Positions 43,631 through 55,959 are shown, numbered from the stretch's first letter. The stretch is 64,000 nt of DNA from Haematococcus lacustris (GCA_030144725.1 JASKMD010000025.1:1054001-1118000); one strand, 5' to 3'. Notes: generated from the letters alone by a model not told the origin. Translations and numbers: made by a program.

Positions 43631-43880
43631 CTGGGAGGGGGTGGGAGGGGGGGTGGAGTGCGGGGCTGAGATTGGGAGGGGGTGGCGGGGGTGGGAGGGC
43701 AGTGAAGGGGTTGGGAGGGGGTGGGAGGGGGGGTGGAGTGCGGGGCTGAGGTTGGGAGGGGGTGGTGGGGGTGGGAGGGCAGTGAGGGGGCTGGGAGGGG
43801 GTGGGAGGGGGATGACAGTTGGTGGGAGGGGGATGACAGTTGTGGCAGTTGGTGGGAGGGGGATGACAGTTGTGGCAGGG
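43631..43880. repeat. 80-bp G-rich minisatellite
   Basis: Two 80-bp units (from about 43631 and 43711) and a partial third, then GGGGGATGACAGTTG units. Multiple G5-G7 runs on the plus strand make G-quadruplexes likely. Confidence 0.9.
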
Positions 43881-44509
43881 CTGAGGGGGGGGGTGGGGCT
43901 GCCAGGGGGTGGTCCGGTTGGGCTAGTCAGCACTGCAAGGCAAAGTTAGGTCACGCCAAAGTATGTTCCCACGAGCCTGATCAACTAATTGCCATGCTTT
44001 CTTCTCCAGCAGTTGTGGCGTTGAGTAAGGAACAGAGTTATGTATCGAAAAACTGGAAAGTCACAGTGGTCAGCTCACAACATGCCATTTTGTGGATGAG
44101 GGTCCCTTTTCCTGTGTGACTAGCGAGAGAGAGACGCACATTTCCCGCATTTGCAGCAATGTCGATACATCACAGGCCCAGCGATGGCCCTCCAACACCG
44201 CCTGCACCAACAAAAGGCTTGCGGAGTGAGCCTGGCGGGCTAAACATAGATTGTACTTCAGGCTCGATGCCAGGCGGAGTTCCCTTATTGGTGCCACTAC
44301 TCACCACTTGAACAATCGATAGTGAGCAGCTGAGGTGTGTCCGCGCTCGCTTGCGCCGGCATGGACTCTGATGCAAGGATTAACGCGCCGCTTGCCAGTA
44401 GATGCGGAGTAATTCGCAGGTGCCAATGCAACAAACGCTATCGCAACCGGTGCACTTTGTTGCGAGTACTTGCATGAAGATTACCAACCCCATGTTGGGA
44501 CATCCTGAC

Positions 44510-44739
44510 TGCCATACAGCTACCTGTATAGCAGTAGATACATCTGAATGGATGTACCTTCACCCCTGTATCCCTATCCTGCTGTGCCCCTACACTTCAC
44601 AGCAGTGAGAGACCGGTGTGTGTCCCTAACCTAGGAGTCGGGACCTACCCTACGTGTCCCTAACCTATTCGCTAGAGCCCTACCCTATGCATGACTCTAG
44701 CGCACACACATCCCCTTTGTAAGGGGCAATCAAATTGTT
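44510..44739 (-). ncRNA. 230-bp structured repeat, copy 2 (candidate omega-RNA)
   Basis: Starts about 30 nt 3' of the stop codon of the Fanzor-like fragment and appears identical to 42237-42466. In OMEGA systems the guide RNA comes from the element's 3' end and its guide from the adjacent flank. Here the flank beyond the terminal ATACAG/CTGTAT hairpin differs between the two copies, as that model predicts. Confidence 0.4.
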
Positions 44740-44769
44740 TGGTTATTTAATGGCATGACACACATGTCA

Positions 44770-45319
44770 CTATCGCTGCCGCTGGATCCGCCGCTGCCAC
44801 TTCCGGAGCAGGCCCTTGTCGCGCACTTCCACCCACTCCTGGCCTGGTCTGCCTGGGTTAGGCATGGCGGGGCGGCCGAGCCAGCTGCTGAGCTCGCGAG
44901 GGCGGCCCGGCCCGGCTGCAATGCGGGCGATGTTCAGCGCGGCTGACACGTCTCGGTCGTAGAACCTGCGCTTGATGACATTGCTGGTTGAGCACATCAA
45001 GCCCCGGATCCGGGACCGCGTCGCCATGCTGCGCACCGGGTGCAGCCACCTGCAAGGCAACATATGTCAATGCTCACTTGTAAGGTTGCCAAGTCAAGTC
45101 AAGCCATGTCTAGTCTAAATGGTGAAGGGCACACTCTAGGCTGGTGTGTGAGGCTGATATGTAGCTATGTAATGACTGCGCTCCTTCAATGCAAATGCAC
45201 CTGAGGTCTCTCACCTGAAAGACTCGGCTTGACCTTCCACCACGTTGGTGCGGGCAGAGCTGACCCGGCTGGTCCGGAACTCATGCACCAGCACCACACG
45301 CCCGGGGAACTGCTTGCAT
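44770..45319 (-). pseudogene. Fanzor/TnpB-like nuclease, 5'-truncated
   Basis: Fanzors are eukaryotic TnpB relatives: RNA-guided RuvC nucleases carried by transposons. Exon A (about 45319-45215) encodes KQFPGRVVLVHEFRTSRVSS, the RuvC-II segment with its Glu. A 165-bp intron (GTGAGA..TTGCAG) follows. Exon B (45049-44770) encodes RSRIRGLMCSTSN, then KRRFYDRDVSAALNIARIAA (RuvC-III Asp in DRDVSAALN), and a tail with GRPGQEWVEVRDKGLLRKWQ ending at TAG. The splice phase (AG|G) is consistent. RuvC-I and the N-terminal half are missing above 45319, where an in-frame TAA and unrelated sequence begin. Only one Cys remains of the usual zinc-finger set. So the copy is incomplete, although what is present has no frame damage. 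Family assignment rests on motif recognition. Confidence 0.65.
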
Positions 45320-45809
45320 CCGGCGCTTTACATCCGGCTGCGCATATCAGCTGAAATCAGCCTGGGCAGCTGTGTCGGCTGCGGCTTGCCCCAGACCCTG
45401 AACATCGCCGACACGGAGTACATCGCCGGAGACACACGTACATCGTCGACACGGACACAACAGCTGCCCGGAAGAAGCAGAGGAGGTTAATAAGGAACGT
45501 TCAACTGCAGCTGGCCCACAGCAGCCGTTTTCGCCTTGCAGCGGCATCAGAGGCGGCGAAAGAGGCAACAGGCTGATCTGTGAACGACAGAGAATTAGAG
45601 GCGGAGGCCAGTGCAAGCTTCCTGAGTTATCAGACCTCCGAATAGCTCGCGGTACGTCGACAGCATCCGGCACGACTTGACGATGCTCACACTTGCTGCC
45701 TCCAACTGCGCGCTACTTCACCCCAACAACAACACCTGGCAACACCACCAGCTTCGCCCTCCACACCGATCGGCTCAATGGCCCGCGGCACTTCGCTGCC
45801 GGCACATCC

Positions 45810-48800
45810 CTAGCTCGCCGGCTTAGAAGCTTCTGTGGCTTCAGCCGCCAGCAGGTTGCTCATCTTAGTTGGGCCGCCCTCTTCGGGGTTACCCCAATCC
45901 TTGAAAGGAGGGGAGCAGAAGCGCTTGCCGCACTCTAGGGCATCCAGCATGGCCTGCGCCGCGACAGAAGGGTCCACACCGCATCAGTATCTATGCCTCT
46001 GCTCTCCTTGCCTACGGCTGACCAGGCTGACTGTGCTGTGCTGTGCTGTGCTGTGCTGTGCTGTGCTGTGCTGTGCTGTGCTGTGCTGTCGTCCCTGATG
46101 CTGTGCTGCTGCTATCACCCCAGTGCCGATCAGCTGGACCTGCTTCAGCTGTCCCTGACTGTTGTTCCACTGTCCCTGGTTGTTGTTCCCTACTCATGGC
46201 AGGCGCTGTGCTGCTCACCTTCTGCTGGCTGGTCAGGGACCAGGAGAAGATGTCGCGCACGTTGTCCTGCAGGTGGGCTGGGGAGCTGGCCTTGGGGATA
46301 ACAGGCACCCCCCGCTGCATGTTCCATTTCAGCAGCACCTGCATGGCCATGCAAGCATGGGACCCCTTGTTTGAAGCCTCTCACGGTGCAGTGTCAGGGG
46401 CACCAGATGTAGTGGATGACGTCAGGTCAGATGATGAGGGCGGAGATGAGCTTTGGGGTGTCAGGTGTAAGAGAAGTAAGGGACCAGGGCTTCGAACACT
46501 GCACCTTATCCTTAGTATGAGCAGCAAGAGAGGCGAAGGGGTATGGGCAGCAGAATGTGCCCAAATGACATGCCATTAGGCTGCTGAGTATGGACTTCCT
46601 GAGACTGCTGCGCTATATGCCAGCGCCCTGTGGGCAAACCAGGAGTCCTACACCCCCTGCCCGCATGCCTAAAAAACCCCATCTGACTGCCCAGCACACT
46701 GGTTGTTGACTTGGCAGCCAGCTTCATAGTTTGCTAAGCATTGACCAGTCCATTGCCATTCATGTCCCTGCCTCAGGCCTCGCATCTCACACGTGTCAAG
46801 CAATACTAGCATCTCTAAGTGGCGTGTGGACTAGTGTGCCCCTTCTGCCCCTGCTTCAACCACAGCCCCAGGCCCTGACACAGGCCCAACCTAAGGCTAT
46901 GGTCTGTACCTGCAGCCCCAGCCCCTGCCCCTTCACCCCGGCCCCTCCACTCCTGCCCCTCCACCCCCTGCCCCAGGCCCATCCGCAGGCTGAGGTGGAG
47001 GCTTGCAGACCTGGGCGCTGCTGCGACCGGTGAGCTGTGCCACCTGAGCCACCACTGGGTGCGTCAGCAGGTCATTCACTGCCAGGTAGCCTCCTCCACC
47101 CAGCGGGCAGTAGGCCACACACTGCACACCCTGCAGCCCACAAGCACCCACCCACACCTAGAGTGTGGAAGCTGTGGTGGTGTTCATTATGGTGATGATG
47201 AAAAAAATGGAATGAAAATGATGAAAATGTAATTGAAATGAAATACAATGAGAATGGTGGTGATGGAAATGACAGTGACGGCTGCGGTGGTGGTGGCAGC
47301 AAGGGTAGCATTTACACAAGAATGGCATCAAATAACACTCGCAACCGGGCAGTTGCTGTAGAGGCAGAGCTGTTCTCAAGACCTGTGTGCGTGCCCTGCC
47401 TTTGGCTCCTGCAGGAGACTCTCCTACAGTCATGGCCCCTGCGAGCTTCACTCGCCTTGCGGAAGCACACGCCCACCAGCTTGCGCTGGGGCAGCATGGG
47501 GTGCAGCTCCACCTGGTTCACTTGGGGGGGGATGCGGCACACGGCCAGCAGGTCCTCCACCTGCATGCACATGGACACGGCACCATGGACCTCACACCAC
47601 CTCACACCACCTCACCAGCTCGGGCACAGACACTGGCAGTAAGTCTAGCATACATGTCTGTAAGCTTTGCATGGCACTGTGACCAACATGGTACACGCGC
47701 TCATCGCCATCATCATTGCACAACATTCGTCCTCTATGCAGCCTCATTGACCTATACATGAAGGTATACATACAATTATGTAATGGATAATTGGCGGGCC
47801 GAGTACATTATGCGAAAATAATGGACGAGTCCGAGACGAGGCGGACATATACACTGAGGCGCAGCCGAGGTGTATATGGCCGTGGAGACGAGGACGAGTC
47901 CATTAGATTCGCGTAATGAACGAAGTAGAGGCAATTATCTAATATATCTGAGGTCCGCGGCCCATCAATTATACAAAAGCGCGGTCAACGGCGGGTCAAT
48001 TATTTTGAGTTTTATACGTCCAAACGGCTTAGCGGCCAATGCGATACGCTTGCCTTGCTAATCCCGAGCTAACCAAGCATGCCCGGAGCCCAAAGCTCGG
48101 TGTTGACATGCCAGCCTGGCATATATAAACATACATGCCAGCATGGCATCATCTCTAAGCTAAGCTTCCGCGCTTAGTCGCATTGGTGAGGTGCTATCGC
48201 GCAAGTCGCGGAACCGATCGTTTGACCGATCGCAACGTGCAAGCCATACTTGCAAGTTCCAAAAAGCTGCAGAGTACGCATAGCTAGCTGTCGGAGAGTT
48301 TTATATGGCTAGAGTGCAACTAAGGTCGGTAGAATAGTGGCTCCGTCCACCCCCGAGTTATGGAGAATTATTTGATCCTGTATTTTGCATACACCTCAGA
48401 TATACACGAATTCGCGAGGCTGCAAAAATTATAATTTAACACTCCTTCCCGTCTTAAAAATCCTTCCAGCCTGGGGCTCAACGGGGTGCAACCGTACGTG
48501 GGTCGCAGGCAGAAGCCCAAGATTCCCTGGGTTGGGTCGGGACCCCTCATGGCCCAGGCAATTCCTGACACCTGGCCCGGGACCTGCCTGACACCTGGCC
48601 CGAGACTCGCCTAACCCTGCCTCCAAGCAAGCAGAGCATCTCACTGAGGTGTATGCAGCACCGTGCGTGGACTTTGTTTCACTACCGTGCACTCTGCTGA
48701 AGCCTTGATCCCATCATTTCGGGGCTCATGTCAAGACCTTCAACTTTTCAGCCAGTGGTCCTTTCCACGTCCTTTCCACCTTTCACTGATAGCTGAGCGG

Positions 48801-51800
48801 GTCTATATTCCGGGTTGTGCTCCAGGCATACTCCATCACCTTGAGTGGTACACACAATGACAAAATGTGGCCGAGGGTGAATGTGGCATGGGGCGATCTC
48901 ATCATAAGGGGCGATTGGCGGTGTCCTTGAGCACATCCCCGATGGGTTGGACCCTGTGCTGCCGCTGGGCGCCCTCATCGCTGCATTTCTCGCACTGTGC
49001 GCGAAACTCAAGCCGAAGTTTGCGATGGGCCATCCTGGACCCCGACGCCGCGCCCTCCTGGCACGCCATGAAGCGATACGGGCCAAGCTGGTAAGCAGTG
49101 GCAATGGCAGTGGCGTAAACCCATTGCCCCGACCCCGACGCCGCGCTGAAGAAGTTAACAGAGCCATGCACCCAACTTGCACCGACTTGAGCGAAGCGTG
49201 GCATGACTCAGTCTCGTGGTGTAGTGGCATGGCGTGGTAGCATGGCGCACCGAGGGCTGCCTCTTTAGTGCAAGTTAGCTACGGACGCCGAGGGCTGCCT
49301 CTTTAGTGCGAAGTTAGCTACAGACGCCACGGAGCGCCTCGCCACCCTGCTCTTGTACGTGGGTCGCTGCTTGTTTGCGCTATCTCAAATTTTGACCTCG
49401 TGGCAGGCGGTACAAGGCTTCAGTGCAAAACGCGAGTTTTAGCGCGCGCGAGTTACCGCGATAGCCTTCGCTACCCTCCACTAGGGCATGGTGCGATGCG
49501 CAGGGCTGGCACGGATTGGCATGGCCAATGGCCCGGGTGACCCTCTGAACACTCACAGTTGCGTGCCCTAACAGTCACCCATGCCGCAGCCTTTGCCAAG
49601 GCAAGCACCCCAGCGGCTGACTTGGTGCGGCTTGGTCCTTAGCTGTTGCCCCAGCTTGGCCAGCCACCCCAGCAGCTGACCTAGTCCAGCCAGCCACCCC
49701 GGCTGCTGCCCCAACCTGGCCAACCACCCCAACATCTGACTTCGTGCGGCCAGCCACCTCGGCTGGTGACTTGCCAACTACCCACCCCTCGTTGCTGGCA
49801 CTGCCATCGTCGCTGCTGCTGTTGTCGCCGCTGCTGTTGTCGCCGCTGCTGTTGCTGGCACTGCTGGTGTTGGCGCTGCTGTTGTTGGCGTTGCCACTAG
49901 TGTTGCACACCAACCGTGCCTTGCGAGTGGGAGTGGGCGTGGCTTGTGCTGTTGGGTCTGCCTTAGGCTTGTTCTTGGAGCCTGCCAATGGCAATGGCCT
50001 GCCACGTTTGCGCATGGGTGGATCATCTGCCGTTGCTGTAGCTGGATTGGCTTCACTCGTCACGTTTTAGAGCCCTTTGATGGAGCATTTCATCGTGTTG
50101 GTCAACCCGGCTAACCAGATTTTTGATTGCGTCGTTGGCACTGCTGTCATGGACCACGAAGCGGTCCATCGCAACACCATTCACGTAGGTCAAACAATTG
50201 TTTGACCATTTCCGTGATTCAAAAGGGAGAGTACGATACACTGTTGAAGTAAAAGTTATAAACAATAGTTACATACCATACTCTCCCTATCCATCTTCTA
50301 TCCCAAATCGCTTTTGTCCGGGTTTTGTCCGTTTTTTCGGGAAAGCGGGAAAGAGTAAACAATGTAATTTGTTTGTCCTTCGGGATGTAGTGAAACAATA
50401 AGTTAACCAAGTGACTCAAATCTGACTTTAGTCGTACTTTGGCCATCGGGGAACTTGAAACAATGAAATATATGGCTTCGGGAATCAATAGGGAGACTAC
50501 GGTATCCATGTATGTATATCAGTAAACATGCGTCAAAACCTTTCTATAGCAAAGTGTTTGCAGAGGCTGAGTTCACAACAGAGGTACATATGCATGTTTA
50601 CTTAATGACATGAAGAGACCTTACCTGTTTGACAGAGAAGTTGCTGATGCCTAGTGAGCGTACAAGGCCCTCATCCACCAGTGCCTCCATGGCTGCCCTG
50701 CACCACATCCACAAGGTGGGGCTGCACCTCAAAACTGAGTGTGACTGGGGCATGGGGTCACACACTGCATGGAAACGGCCACTCTGCATTGCTCCCCGTT
50801 GCCTAGGCGCCAGACCCAGACGTTCAGCAGGTGCAACGTGAAGCACTTGAAGCATGCCTTACATCCCAAACACACCCTCATGATGGGATCCTCATGATGG
50901 GATGCGACTGGCACTGCACACGAACAATCCTTAAGACTATGGCAGGGCACACAAGGCATGGCCTGTGCTTCTTGTGCTTGCATGGCTGTCCAGCATTCAC
51001 AGGGCAACCAACAGGGCAACCAACATGGCAAAGCTGCTGCACTGGCCGCTCACCAGGTTTGGGCGATGGTGACCGTGTGGTCGATAGTCACAGTCCCAAA
51101 CACGTCGTTGTCCGCACCAGGCACAAATGCGTCTGGCCAGTGCTGCAGCAATGGAAGCAGAAACAGGCTGGATTGCTGCACAAGCTGACAAGCATCTTGT
51201 CGGGTTCTTTGCAAGGCAAGGCTGGGCACCACAGGATGGAAGGCCAAGAAGAAGGGGGAGGGGGAGGGGGAGGGGGCCAACCCACCATGAGGTACAGGTC
51301 CAGGTAATGACACTTCAAGTCTGCCAGCGTCTTTTCACAAGCAGCCCTGCAGCGGCATACCCAACCATCAGTTGAAGCATGAACGGCTGAAGCGGTGAGG
51401 TGGTGATTGCGTGGCTAGGACATTCTTACACCTGCCCCTGTTCTTCACCCCCTGAGATGTTGCAATTATGGAGACTAGTGGCTACCGAGTCTACCGAGTC
51501 AATTGGGTCAGGGGTCAGGGGTCAGGGGGTCAGGGTGCTGGTAACTGTGCTGTCAAAAATGACGGTGGGCGATCACCTCCCAAGACACTCCAGAGTACAG
51601 CCCCAGCGGCTGTGCATGGTGATAGGCAGCAACCCAAGGCACCCCTCCTGGTCACAGTTTGCCACCAGCCGCCCTGCCCACCCCCCCACACACTGGCTTG
51701 ATCCCAGTCGCTTGCGATTGCTGCTGGGTACAGCCCGCACCTCACTCTCTCGGGCCGGTGGTCGTCACACCACAGCTTGCTTGTGATGAAAAGCTGGTCG

Positions 51801-52560
51801 CGGGTGCCTGCTCCTGAGGCCACCCAGGCTGTGAGGGCTGCCCCCACTGCTGCCTGATTGCCGTACACGCTGGCGCAGTCCAGGCTGCGGTAGCCCAGCT
51901 CAAGGGCAACCCTGTGGGGGGCACAGCAGAGCACGGCTCCCTGGCAGGCAGGCTAGGGGCGGGGTAGCTGGGGGCCAGCCATGCATGGACACACGGCATG
52001 CATGGACACACATCATGCTAAGTGGTTGTCTAGGGGTGGGTGGGTGGTCTACACAAGTCAAGCTGGGTGGTGCGGGAGGGATGCAGGCAGGGCACAGGAG
52101 CTTGTGACTTTGGGCTTGAATGCCTGACACCCCATCTCCTGACCGGCTCCTGATCCTGGGCAAGCAGGACAAGCTGGTGAGGTGGGCTGTCACATTGCTC
52201 ACGCCACCTCACACTCACTGGAGTGAGGCATCAGCAATGCCAGCAGTGCCCAGGCCCACCATTGGCATGTGATGGCCATCAGCTAGACGCACACTACTGG
52301 GCTGCGGCTCCTGGGCTGCTGCTGCTGGGGGTGCGCTGGCTGAGCTGCCGGATGTGGCAGCGAAGCCCTTCGGTGCGGGGCCGTTCCAGGTGCCTGTGCC
52401 AGCCTTTGACAGTTCAACAAGGGTTTGCATCGACGGAGTTGGCCATAGCTTGCATGGCCTTGTGCAGGAACGATGGGTACCTACTTTGGTCGTCGCGTCA
52501 CTGTTCGCCGCGGAGTGCGCAGAAGATGAGCTTCCATCTGCGATGGCATCGCGCGCCTGA
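45810..52560 (-). CDS. Aldo-keto reductase, nine exons
   Basis: NAD(P)H-dependent (alpha/beta)8-barrel oxidoreductase acting on carbonyl substrates. Exons, 5' to 3': about 52560-52219 ([11 protein letters not shown]), 51911-51741 ([26 protein letters not shown]), 51346-51286 ([10 protein letters not shown]), 51142-51054 (HWPDAFVPG), 50697-50625 ([20 protein letters not shown]), 47559-47456 ([20 protein letters not shown]), 47130-47011 ([20 protein letters not shown]), 46338-46219 ([20 protein letters not shown]), 45953-45810 (C-terminus ending SKPAS). The catalytic tetrad Asp, Tyr, Lys, His (D and Y in [10 protein letters not shown] in TSKLW, H in HWP) is complete. The start is ambiguous: ATG near 52460 (MQTLVELS) or further upstream. 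The 47455 donor is GC (AAG|GCGAGT). The 3-kb intron 47560-50624 hosts TE copies. Substrate cannot be inferred. Confidence 0.88.
46027..46089. repeat. (CTGTG)n pentamer tract
   Basis: About thirteen CTGTG units within the last intron of the aldo-keto reductase gene; on the transcript they read (CACAG)n, i.e. many AG acceptor look-alikes upstream of the true acceptor at 45954. Confidence 0.95.
47784..47972. mobile_element. Foldback element sharing the GAGGCGNAGCCGAG apex
   Basis: Nested inverted repeats: ATAATTGGCGGGCC with GGCCCATCAATTAT, then 47806-47826 with 47898-47918 (17 of 21 pairs), then CATATACAC/GTGTATATG (47846-47854, 47870-47878) around a loop TGAGGCGCAGCCGAG. Same apex as the element at 4710-4887. 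Lies in the aldo-keto reductase intron. Confidence 0.6.
49575..50400 (-). mobile_element. AT-hook-encoding repeat element, copy B
   Basis: Encodes [20 protein letters not shown] with [13 protein letters not shown] (about 50170-50065), then after a frame shift a basic AT-hook stretch [18 protein letters not shown], an Asn/Ser-rich linker ([12 protein letters not shown]) and [13 protein letters not shown] repeats to 49575. Homologous to 6920-7819 but without the extra bases between the two parts. Sits inside the 3-kb aldo-keto reductase intron in the gene's orientation. Compared with copy A the AT-hook piece is longer and open. Confidence 0.6.
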
Positions 52561-52989
52561 CGCCTGTCACCTAACAGGCCTGTTGTGGGGAATTGTGGCT
52601 GTGGCAGCTGTTGTGTGGCAGGGCTGCACCTGGGTGTGCGTGGCGCTGCGAGCCGTAATTCTCTGTCTTGTTGAAGCCAGAGAGGTGGGGCAGGTATGGA
52701 AAGGCTTGGCCCTTCCATTCCACCTCGTAGCTGCCATCGTGCGCCATCAAGAAGCTGCGGCACTTGATTGTTACTATACGGAGTCTTCAACGATGCAATG
52801 TGGTGCGCAGAATTGGCAAACAGGACGAAACACACTTATATGTGTTACCCAGCGACCAGCCCATGCAAACTTGGAAGCACATACGTTGCTCTGTGCGCAA
52901 GGCATGCTGGCATATCCATAAACTATACAGCCAGGCGTTCTCTGCAACAAATGTTAATGCGGAGGTCGGAAAATGAAACACGCAGCAAG

Positions 52990-55959
52990 TCATGCCTGCG
53001 CCAGCACAAAGCGGTTGTAGGCGGCATCCGGGACAAGCGGATGAGACGGCGGCGAGACCCCGCGGGACGTCCATCGCTGCACAAATGCCTCTTCCACGCG
53101 CCGCGCCTGCGGCCACACGACCCGCCGCACCAACCGACACTGGCAAGACGCGACGCGACGCACAGTGCGCAAAGCTACAGCATCAACCCGCTCATACCAG
53201 CGCCGCGAGGGCTCGACTAGAAGTCACACATACAAACTATGACCTTGACAGCGGGATGCCGGGAAAGTGAAGGGGCCGCGGGCACCTCACCAGCACTACT
53301 CCCAGCGGTTCCCCAGCGAGGACGAGGGGTGCTGGGCGGATGGTGAGCATGCCGTGCCGGTTCCCAAACACCACGTCGGTCAGGTACCTGCGCACAGCCG
53401 CCTGTAGCATGATCGATACTTACCCATACCGCAGCCCTGCGTGCTTAGCCCGGCTACATTATCATAAGCGCCTGCCAGCTATGCAAGCACAGGGTCAGCC
53501 CATCATCCCGCCAGCCCACCTGTGATTAAGTGTCACACAACCACACACAGCTGCCACAGCTGCCACACACACTGGGTCACACTGCCTCACACACCCAATC
53601 ACATAGCAATTGATGTGAGTGTCGCAGCAACGCTGACAGGCGAATGCCATGTAATGATGTTGATGATGATGATGATACCCAATCACACTGTCACCCACAC
53701 CCGGTCACACCTGTCACCCACAAACACCATGTGCTGTGCCCTGCAACACAGCTGGGTCTCCAACTCGTGTACTGCCCCTGCTGGCTTCTTGTCCTTGTGG
53801 CGCAGCACCCTCATGCCCAGCACCGCCTCCATGGCAGCAGCCTCAACCCCTGCAGCCATCCAGGCAGCAGCAGGCAGCAGCAGCAGCAGCCTGGGCCGAG
53901 ACCACCACCCACCCACCCACGTCACGGAGGGTGTTTGCAGTACTGGCCATACAGGCTTGCTGCCCACCCCTTCCGCCCTCGACCTACCGCTAGCCACTGC
54001 TAACTGCCATTAGTCACCTCCCTCCCTCGACCTCCCTCCCTCCCTCCCTCGACCCACCTCCCTCAACCTACTGCTAGCTACTGCCAGCAGTCAGTTACCT
54101 ACCTGCCTCGACCTACCAACCGCTCTCGACCCACCTACCTCAAACCACTGCTGACTGCTCTTGCTAGCCACTGCTAACTGCTACTGCTATGGTCTCAAGC
54201 CAAACACCCGCCCCTCAGCAGGGCATACCTCCCTTCACCGAACAGGTCCCCACCAAACTCATGGGCAAGCATCCAGGAGAGCCCACCTCACCCCAGCAGT
54301 GATCCCCTTGCTTGCCCCAGCCAGCCCGCCTGCCCGCCTGGCTTGCATGGGGACGGCAGGATGGCATGGCCAGCAGTTGACCCTCTGCGCTGCCTCCCCG
54401 CCCCGCACCTTGCGGGTCATACTGCTCAAGGCCAGCGGAGTTGCTGTACAGGCCGACCGCGGTGGCGCCAAACACGTCTTTGCAGCGCTGCAGGGACGCC
54501 TGCAGCTGCGGGGCGACCTGCACACGGCCAGAGCAGGGAGGATGGCGATCGGCGGCATGCACTGCAACAACATCTTTCCCGCAACCCTGCCACACCCAGG
54601 GGGAGTGATGTGGAGGAGAAGAGGGAGTGATGGGAGTGGCAGCAGAGGGTTGAGGGAAGGGAGGGGGGAGGGGGGTGGAAGGGTAGTGAGAGGTTTAGGC
54701 ACAGATGGGATGCTGGAGGGAGGTAGGGATGAGGGTGGTGTGGTGTGGTGTGTGAGGGTGAGGGTGGTGTGGTGCGTGAGGGTGAGGGTGGTGTGAGGGT
54801 GAGGGTGGTATGGGGTGTAGGGGTGAGGGTGGTGTGTGGAGTGAGGGTGGGGATGGTGTGTGGAGTGAGCGTGAGGGTGGTGTGGGGTGTGAGGGTGGTG
54901 TGGGGTACAGGGATTAGGGTGGTGTGGGGTGTGAGGGTCAGGGTGGTGTGGGGTGTGAGGGTCAGGGTGGTGTGGGGCTCCGTCCACCTGGGGCGCAAAG
55001 GGTTCTGTCAGCGTGTTGTCCTTGTCAAACACAACAGCCCTGCGCTCACTCGTGCCCAGGCAACCAGGACAGCATCACTAAGTGCAGGGTGGGAAGGTAG
55101 GCAAGAAGTGGCGACACTGCCCACAGCCATGACCTCAGCAATGACCACTAAACCATTCCTAGATCAACATTACCTTGAGCGTTTGGGGTGACGTCTGACC
55201 CACACCCACACCCATACACGTGCACACATATGCAGCCATCGACATATGTAGCCATAGCCATAGCACCCATAGACGTGCGCACGCGCAGACACCCACCCAC
55301 ATACACATGCACACAGACGTAGGCAGGGGGCACGCTTAGTCCCAGGGCGCAGGGGAGGGCATGTGGCCATGTGCTTCCTGGTGTGCCACGCCCCCTCATG
55401 CCACGCCTCACAGGCTTGTCACACTCCATGCTGCCGGTTTCAAACTGTTGAGCAAGCACGCAGCGGGCACTGCTGCCAGCGCCTTGTGGTCAGGGGCACA
55501 CACCCCACGGCCCACAGCCCAGGACAGCGCCCAGTCTGGCCCCGCTACAGCTTCTTGTGACAGAAGGCAGCCGCTTGCCAGGGATGCTGGAATTATGCCG
55601 GTTAGCTTCACCATACTGGTCCATGCTCTGGATAAGGAGCAAGGCTGGCTACTAAGGCTGAACCCCGTGGTTATGCAGGCCATAGGCCAGCAGGGTAGCC
55701 TGTCTGCCTGCGCTGCCAGGGCTCCTGCCATGCGGGCACATGCTCATGACAAAATGCCAAAGTGGCTTTGATCGCGACCATCACTGAGACGTGACCCACA
55801 GCACATCCACAGCATCATGACATCATGGTTTTCTGCACAGGCACTGGCACATGTGTGGTGTGGTGTGGCTCACCTGAAGCCAGCCTGGTACAGCACCTCC
55901 CAATTCACCCGTGAGATGTCGGGCAACGACAAGTGCGGCAGGGCCAACCCAGGGTTAGT
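52990..55959 (-). CDS. PGPP1: Phosphatidylglycerophosphate phosphatase (GEP4/PGPP1 type)
   Basis: HAD-family enzyme that dephosphorylates PGP to phosphatidylglycerol, the last step of PG synthesis in plastids or mitochondria. Exons, 5' to 3': 55959-55874 (LPHLSLPDISRVNWEVLYQA), 55039-54988 (VVFDKDNTLTEPFAPQ, HAD motif I DxDxT), 54517-54409 (FGATAVGLYSNSAG, motif II), 53849-53711 (RVLRHKDKKPAGAV, motif III Lys, then MVFVGDR), 53387-53291 (LTDVVFGNRHGMLTIRPAPL, completing GDR..TD motif IV), 53106-52990 (WTSRGVSPPSHPLVPDAAYN, stop TGA). All catalytic motifs are present. The first exon enters from an acceptor at 55960, so a 5' exon with the targeting peptide is missing, probably upstream or in gap 2. 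The gene lies about 430 bp downstream of nothing coding and just upstream of the aldo-keto reductase, same strand. Confidence 0.88.
54725..54975. repeat. GTGAGGGTGGTGTG minisatellite
   Basis: Irregular units of GTGTGGGGTGTGAGGGTGAG over 250 bp inside a PGP phosphatase intron. Confidence 0.9.

Noticed and set aside
53644..54003. Plus-strand frames opposite the PGP phosphatase exons
   Set aside because: The minus strand carries all HAD motifs with clean splice sites; the plus frames are shadows.
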